A DNA stretch of 17,511 nt from Desulfobacula sp. Its GTDB lineage: Bacteria; Desulfobacterota; Desulfobacteria; Desulfobacterales; Desulfobacteraceae. This document shows, piece by piece, positions 14,074 through 17,511 of the stretch (positions within the stretch are counted from its first letter, which is position 1; each line of letters begins with the position of its first letter). Location of the stretch: contig JAGLNZ010000301.1 of NCBI GenBank assembly GCA_023139225.1, positions 1-17,511 of the forward strand. Direction: 5' to 3'. The position numbers were made by a program, and so were the translations under genes. A model generated the notes under the pieces. The model did not search any database. It saw nothing but the letters and a program-made list of their open reading frames with translations, and was not told the DNA's origin.

Positions 14074-15300
14074 TTGGATTTGCAACTTGAGTATTTTAAC
14101 GATGGGACAGCATTCCATGAAATTGATCCTTTATCCATCAACCCGGAATATCTGACTGATTTTTCAATTTATGAAAAACAAAGCTATAAGGATCACCAGT
14201 TTAAATTTCGCTGTCTTCTGGTGGATACAGCCTCCATGCCGAAAGACAGGCTGTCGGGGCTGTTAAGATCATGGGGAAAAGTTTATATCCATGAAAAACA
14301 GGTGAAAAATTATAATGAATACCTCAAGAATAACCTGGCCTACATTCTTAAGCACGATGAAATTGATATCTTAGAAAAAACAAATACTCTGGTTGATTTA
14401 TCAACCAATGTTGTAAAGGAATCTTTTGAAATCAATTTTGCAAGTGCCAAAGATTGTAAAAAATCCCTGAAGAACGTTCAAAGGCTCATTTCCCATGCAA
14501 TAGAGTTTATATCGGATATCAACTCGTTAAACGGAATTACAAATTTGATCGGCCATGATTATGAAACCCACACCCATTCCATAAAGGTGGGCTGGCTAAT
14601 GGCAATCTTTATCAATGCCAACAAGGATCTGTTTGATGTGAAAAGCGGTCCCCAATTAAAGAATTTGCTGGTGCAGGCAGCCGTTGCAGGTCTGCTTCAT
14701 GATATTGGAAAAATAAAGATTCCCCAAAATATACTCAATAAAAAAGGGAAGCTCGATAACCTTGAATATATTATCATTCAATCCCATACTGCATATTCAG
14801 CAAGCCTCCTGTTTGATACGGGGCTTTCAAAACGATCTATACAGGCTATCCTTTACCACCATGAAAATGAAGACGGCAGCGGATATCCAACCGGATTGAG
14901 CCAGGATCAGATACCTTTGATCGCAAAAATCTGTCATATTACAGATGTATTTGATGCACTGACCTCAAAACGGCATTACAAGGAATCCAAAACTCCTTTT
15001 GAAGCATTAAAAATTATGACCGGTGAAAACCCTTATCTTGATACCCTCAAAAAATTTGAAGAAGAAGCCAGGGAAAATAAAAAGACTCCGGTGAAAGCCA
15101 TTGTCAGAGATGATTATGATGTAAAGCTCCGGCGGCTGAGAGAAAAAGAAATGATTGAAGAAGAAGCCAAAAAACGGGTTGAAGCCCGTATAAAGCTAAG
15201 GGATAAGGGTATGGCTCATTGCTTTGATACAGATCTGTTAAGGCGATTTATTTATACTATTAATCAATCTGAAAGCTTTCACTTGTCAGAGTTATTATGA
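14074..15300 (+). CDS. HD-GYP domain protein, probable c-di-GMP phosphodiesterase
   Basis: A 408-residue protein. The HD-GYP domain spans about 155-320, with the expected metal ligands: His in 'ETHTHSIKV' (about 164-172), His209-Asp210 (LLHDIGKIKIP), His238, His262-His263 in HHENEDGSGYP, and Asp291 (HITDVFDALTSKRHY). The variable ER/W positions of HHExxDGxGYP are NE here. It should hydrolyse c-di-GMP. The N-terminal 140 residues contain no domain I recognise (it is not an obvious receiver or PAS). The last 80 residues are charged and helical (LRRLREKEMIEEEAKKRVEA), possibly a coiled coil. The start is a TTG at 14074, with GGGGAG 9 nt upstream. It diverges from the nitroreductase operon and converges with the small HMA gene. 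Confidence 0.9.
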   Translation: MDLQLEYFNDGTAFHEIDPLSINPEYLTDFSIYEKQSYKDHQFKFRCLLVDTASMPKDRLSGLLRSWGKVYIHEKQVKNYNEYLKNNLAYILKHDEIDILEKTNTLVDLSTNVVKESFEINFASAKDCKKSLKNVQRLISHAIEFISDINSLNGITNLIGHDYETHTHSIKVGWLMAIFINANKDLFDVKSGPQLKNLLVQAAVAGLLHDIGKIKIPQNILNKKGKLDNLEYIIIQSHTAYSASLLFDTGLSKRSIQAILYHHENEDGSGYPTGLSQDQIPLIAKICHITDVFDALTSKRHYKESKTPFEALKIMTGENPYLDTLKKFEEEARENKKTPVKAIVRDDYDVKLRRLREKEMIEEEAKKRVEARIKLRDKGMAHCFDTDLLRRFIYTINQSESFHLSELL

Positions 15301-15310
15301 GAAAACCTGT

Positions 15311-15357
15311 CATATCAGGCCTGAAGGCATCAAACCTTTGCCATCAGACCTGATATG
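15311..15357. terminator. Long hairpin between convergent genes, probable bidirectional terminator
   Basis: CATATCAGGCCTGA (15311-15324) pairs with TCAGACCTGATATG (15344-15357). Thirteen of 14 positions pair on the plus strand, and all 14 pair on the minus strand because the odd position becomes G-U. An inner GGCA/TGCC extends it. It starts 10 nt after the HD-GYP stop and ends 8 nt before the stop of the minus-strand HMA gene. There is only a short TTTT run on the minus-strand side and none on the plus side, so termination efficiency is uncertain. Confidence 0.65.
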
Positions 15358-15365
15358 AAATGCGA

Positions 15366-15584
15366 TTAATTATTTGATGATGCCTTGTACCCGGCTTCAT
15401 TTATCTGTTTAATTGCTATATCAATGACTCCTTGATGATCTGCTTTAAAGGAGGCCTTTTCCCCATCAAGATCCACAGATACATTGGAAACGCCGTCTAT
15501 TTCTTCAAGGGTTCTCTGGACCATTCCCGAGCAATGGCCACAGCTCATGCCGTCTACATTCAGTGTTATTAATTGTGAAGCCAT
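15366..15584 (-). CDS. Heavy-metal-associated (HMA) domain protein, CopZ/MerP-like
   Basis: A 72-residue cytoplasmic metal chaperone-like protein. A single ferredoxin-like HMA fold spans the whole chain, with the metal-binding loop GMSCGHC (residues 12-18, Cys15 and Cys18) after the first strand ITLNVD and a closing 'INEAGYKAS'. The GMSCGHC form is typical of copper chaperones; Hg(II) binding in the manner of MerP is chemically possible but not indicated. I choose the ATG at 15584, because AAGGA lies 8 nt upstream; the earlier ATG at 15593 overlaps that site. It lies alone on the minus strand, with no copper ATPase in view, and diverges from the Cys-rich gene at 15730. Confidence 0.9.
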   Translation of the reverse strand: MASQLITLNVDGMSCGHCSGMVQRTLEEIDGVSNVSVDLDGEKASFKADHQGVIDIAIKQINEAGYKASSNN

Positions 15585-15623
15585 ACTATCCATCCTTTTT
15601 TTTAAGGTTAAAATAGATATTTA

Positions 15624-15653
15624 TTGAATCACACCCTATAGGTGTATGATAAT
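15624..15653 (+). promoter_or_regulatory. Candidate promoter with inverted repeat in the spacer (MerR-like arrangement)
   Basis: TTGAAT (15624-15629) and GATAAT (15648-15653) are separated by 18 nt, directed at the Cys-rich gene at 15730. Between them lies the inverted repeat ACACC-CTATA-GGTGT (15631-15645). A dyad inside an elongated spacer is the arrangement used by MerR-family metal regulators, but no such regulator is in the window and the dyad could equally serve the divergent HMA gene. Confidence 0.35.
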
Positions 15654-15729
15654 GATCAAAAAATATTCGTCAACATGCTGGCAATAAGCTTGTGGTGTTG
15701 ATATTTGAAAAAGAGAAAACATATAAGAA

Positions 15730-16263
15730 ATGAAAAGCCATACCAATATCCCCTGGTGCTCAGCTGAAGAATGGAACCAGGTTGTCATGTCAATAAAGAC
15801 AATAGACAGACTGAACAGGGATAAGCTTCAAAATATCTATGACATGGCAGCAAAGATCAGGCAAAAATTTGATGAGATATCAGAACCAATAGAAAAGTTT
15901 TGCTCACTAACTTGTGTGGATTGTGAGGATATCTGCTGCGTGAGAGCAACCATATGGTTTGATTTGAAAGATTTGCTCTTTATTTATTTTGGCTTGAACA
16001 GATTTCCTGAAGCACAGATTGTCAAAAAAAAAGATGGAAACAGGAAAAAAGCCTGCTGCTATTTTTCTGAAAAAGGGTGTATGCTTGAAAGATTTGAACG
16101 CCCTTTTATCTGTACCTGGTATTTTTGTCCTGCCCAAAAAAACTATCAGGTACTTTATTATCAAAAAGTAAAGCTCAGAATTGATCAAACCCTGTTGGAA
16201 ATCAAAGATCTTCGCAATAAAATGGAAGAAGAATTTATCCGGATATCCAATCCAAATCTATAA
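15730..16263 (+). CDS. Cysteine-rich protein, CxxCxxCC (YkgJ-like) family
   Basis: A 177-residue soluble protein of unknown function. An N-terminal helical part (1-55) precedes a cysteine cluster at Cys58, 62, 65, 69 and 70 (C-x3-C-x2-C-x3-CC). A second set follows at Cys109, 110, 117, 128 and 133 (ACCYFSEKGCMLERFERPFICTWYFCP). This layout, with 'RPFIC' in the second set, resembles the YkgJ-type family thought to bind zinc or iron; the metal is not known. No signal peptide or membrane segment is visible. The ribosome site is weak. It diverges from the HMA chaperone gene and is followed after 61 nt by the YhbY-like gene. Confidence 0.75.
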   Translation: MKSHTNIPWCSAEEWNQVVMSIKTIDRLNRDKLQNIYDMAAKIRQKFDEISEPIEKFCSLTCVDCEDICCVRATIWFDLKDLLFIYFGLNRFPEAQIVKKKDGNRKKACCYFSEKGCMLERFERPFICTWYFCPAQKNYQVLYYQKVKLRIDQTLLEIKDLRNKMEEEFIRISNPNL

Positions 16264-16324
16264 ATTTTATATTTTCTGTGATATAATATTGGTCTTATAA
16301 ATAATAATTTTAAGGATGCATAAC

Positions 16325-16630
16325 TTGAAAGAATTAAAAGGATCGCAAAAGAAATATTTAAGGGGGTTGGCCCATAACCTGAATCCATCTGCTTTTATAG
16401 GGCAAAAGGGAATTACCGAATCACTGATTGAAGAGATTGATCAGGCCCTTAAAGCCACTGAATTGATCAAAGTAAAATTTAATGATTTTAAACAAAAAGA
16501 TCAGAAAAACTCTTTGACCAAAGAGATTGCCAAAGCTACCGGGTCCCATATTGCCGGTATGATCGGGCATGTGGTTATTTTATATCGGCAGAATGTTGAT
16601 GAAGAAAAACAGCGGATAAAATTGCCTTAA
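16325..16630 (+). CDS. yhbY: YhbY-family CRM-domain RNA-binding protein
   Basis: A small protein (101 residues from TTG) consisting of one CRM domain with a KH-like fold, associated with 50S ribosomal subunit assembly in the E. coli family member. Recognisable segments are 'LKGSQKKYLRGLAHNLNPSAFIGQKGITESLIEEIDQAL' (broken here into its parts: KYLRGLAHNL, the GxxG-like IGQKG, and IEEIDQAL) and 'ELIKVKFNDF', ending in 'HVVILYRQN'. An ATG exists at 16316, but the only ribosome site, AAGGA at 16312-16316, overlaps it. The TTG at 16325 has that site at 8 nt, so TTG is the better start. The next gene begins 2 nt after the stop. Confidence 0.9.
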   Translation: MKELKGSQKKYLRGLAHNLNPSAFIGQKGITESLIEEIDQALKATELIKVKFNDFKQKDQKNSLTKEIAKATGSHIAGMIGHVVILYRQNVDEEKQRIKLP

Positions 16631-16632
16631 CC

Positions 16633-17511
16633 ATGGAAAAATCATTGTTGCGATTTTCAGCCCTGAAGGGAAACTATATGAAACTTGATGGCGGTGCCAT
16701 GTTCGGCAATGTCCCCAAAGCCCTGTGGAGCCGTTGGATGCAAGCTGATGATCGCAATATGATTGATATCGGGTCAAGGGCCCTTTTAATTGAGACACAA
16801 GACCATAACATTCTGTTTGAAACAGGAGCTGGTGCCTATCTGTCCCCTGATATGAAAAAACGATTTCAGATTGTAGAAAATCATCATGTGCTTTTGGAAT
16901 CCCTGAATAAAAAAGGGATAGGCCATGAAGATATCACCCATGTGATTCTCTCCCATCTTCATTTTGACCATGCAGGCGGCCTTCTAAAGGAATGGGAAGA
17001 TGGGAAAAAAAGCCTTGAACTTCTCTTTCCCAACGCACAATTTATAGTGGGGAAAGTAAATTTTGAGCGGTCACGCTTTCCGCATATGAGAGATAAGGCC
17101 TCCTTTATTCCGGGGCTTGCAGTCCTGCTTGAAGAGACTGGCCGGCTGCGACTGATAACTGATAAAGACAGATTGATCCTTGGTGAACTTGAAATTGAAT
17201 TCATTGAAAGCCATGGGCATACCCCGGGAATGATGTTGCCTTACATTCAAACCCCTGAATTAAAAATATTATTTGCAGGGGACATTGCTCCGGGTCATTC
17301 CTGGGTTAATCTTCCCATCACCATGGGATATGACAGGTTTCCCGAAGGCCTGATTGATGAAAAAAGACAGATTTTTCAGCATGTCCTTAAAGAGGATGCA
17401 TGGATTTTTTATACTCACGACAATACCTATGCAGCTTCAAAGCTTTTGTTTGATGAAACATCAAACAGATTTCAACCCACAAATTTAATCAAAGACCTGG
17501 ATCAATTGAAA
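16633..17511 (+). CDS. MBL-fold metallohydrolase (partial, C-terminus outside window)
   Basis: The first 293 residues of a metallo-beta-lactamase-fold hydrolase that runs off the right edge. The N-terminal 'LDGGAMFGNVPKALW' (18-32) is typical of a bacterial MBL subgroup. Metal ligands are in SHLHFDHAGG (His108, His110, Asp112, His113), His196 of SHGHTPGM, Asp217 of AGDIAPGH and His262 of YTHD, so a binuclear zinc or iron site is complete. The substrate is unknown. Two starts are possible: ATG 16633, which keeps the first beta strand (LLRFSALKGNYMKLDGG) but has no ribosome site, and ATG 16678, which has AAGGG 7 nt upstream but loses that strand. I keep the longer form. It lies 2 nt after the YhbY stop, so translational coupling could explain the missing ribosome site. 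Confidence 0.9.
   Translation, partial: MEKSLLRFSALKGNYMKLDGGAMFGNVPKALWSRWMQADDRNMIDIGSRALLIETQDHNILFETGAGAYLSPDMKKRFQIVENHHVLLESLNKKGIGHEDITHVILSHLHFDHAGGLLKEWEDGKKSLELLFPNAQFIVGKVNFERSRFPHMRDKASFIPGLAVLLEETGRLRLITDKDRLILGELEIEFIESHGHTPGMMLPYIQTPELKILFAGDIAPGHSWVNLPITMGYDRFPEGLIDEKRQIFQHVLKEDAWIFYTHDNTYAASKLLFDETSNRFQPTNLIKDLDQLK

Noticed and set aside
15298..15357. Second selenocysteine candidate: TGA of the HD-GYP gene followed by a hairpin
   Set aside because: Reading through gives only 7 codons before another TGA, there is no conserved Cys at this place in the family, and the hairpin lies between convergent genes where a terminator is expected.
15366..15584. MerP, implying a mer resistance operon
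   Set aside because: The GMSCGHC loop is of the copper-chaperone form and no merA, merT or merR is in the window.
1..17511. Insertion sequences, CRISPR arrays, tRNA or rRNA genes, attachment sites
   Set aside because: No transposase, regularly spaced repeats or RNA-gene signatures were recognised on either strand; coding density leaves little room for them.

Overview
The window reads as a chromosomal segment of a strictly anaerobic, ferredoxin-rich bacterium. The likely source is a sulfate-reducing Desulfobacterota of the Desulfobacteraceae type. This rests on the mercury-methylation pair hgcA/hgcB, flavoproteins resembling the APS-reductase alpha subunit with ferredoxin partners, a tripartite TAXI-TRAP transporter, a group III phosphofructokinase and moderate GC. 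The genus is inferred, not proven. Genes are densely packed and mostly in operons.

Positions 1-8114 are all on the minus strand and form one apparent operon. A FadR-type GntR regulator leads, followed by ferredoxin, AprA-like flavoprotein, TAXI binding protein, fused TRAP permease, a second AprA-like flavoprotein and a second ferredoxin cut by the left edge. The layout is close to mirror-symmetric: one flavoprotein/ferredoxin pair lies on each side of the importer. It looks like an uptake and redox pathway for an unidentified organic acid. A 25-bp near-palindrome upstream of the regulator is a candidate operator.

Positions 8444-10788 (plus) hold a 6-phosphofructokinase and a membrane diadenylate cyclase carrying its own YbbR-like C-terminal domain.

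Positions 10813-13894 (minus) are the centre of interest: ferredoxin-nitroreductase, ArsR regulator, hgcA, hgcB and arsC in tight succession behind a sigma70-like promoter with an overlapping inverted repeat. hgcB appears to end at a UGA at codon 73. Translation continues in frame for 23 further residues, ending in the Cys-Cys tail expected of HgcB. The UGA sits where HgcB proteins carry an essential Cys (Cys73 in the Desulfovibrio ND132 protein, as I recall it). A 7-bp hairpin with a GGUC loop begins 10 nt after the UGA, and its loop and closing pair match my recollection of the E. coli fdhF SECIS. The simplest reading is a selenocysteine-containing HgcB, which I do not recall being described.

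Positions 14074-17511 hold an HD-GYP c-di-GMP phosphodiesterase (plus), a small heavy-metal-associated protein (minus), a Cys-rich CxxCxxCC-type protein (plus), a YhbY-type RNA-binding protein (plus) and a metallo-beta-lactamase-fold hydrolase cut by the right edge.
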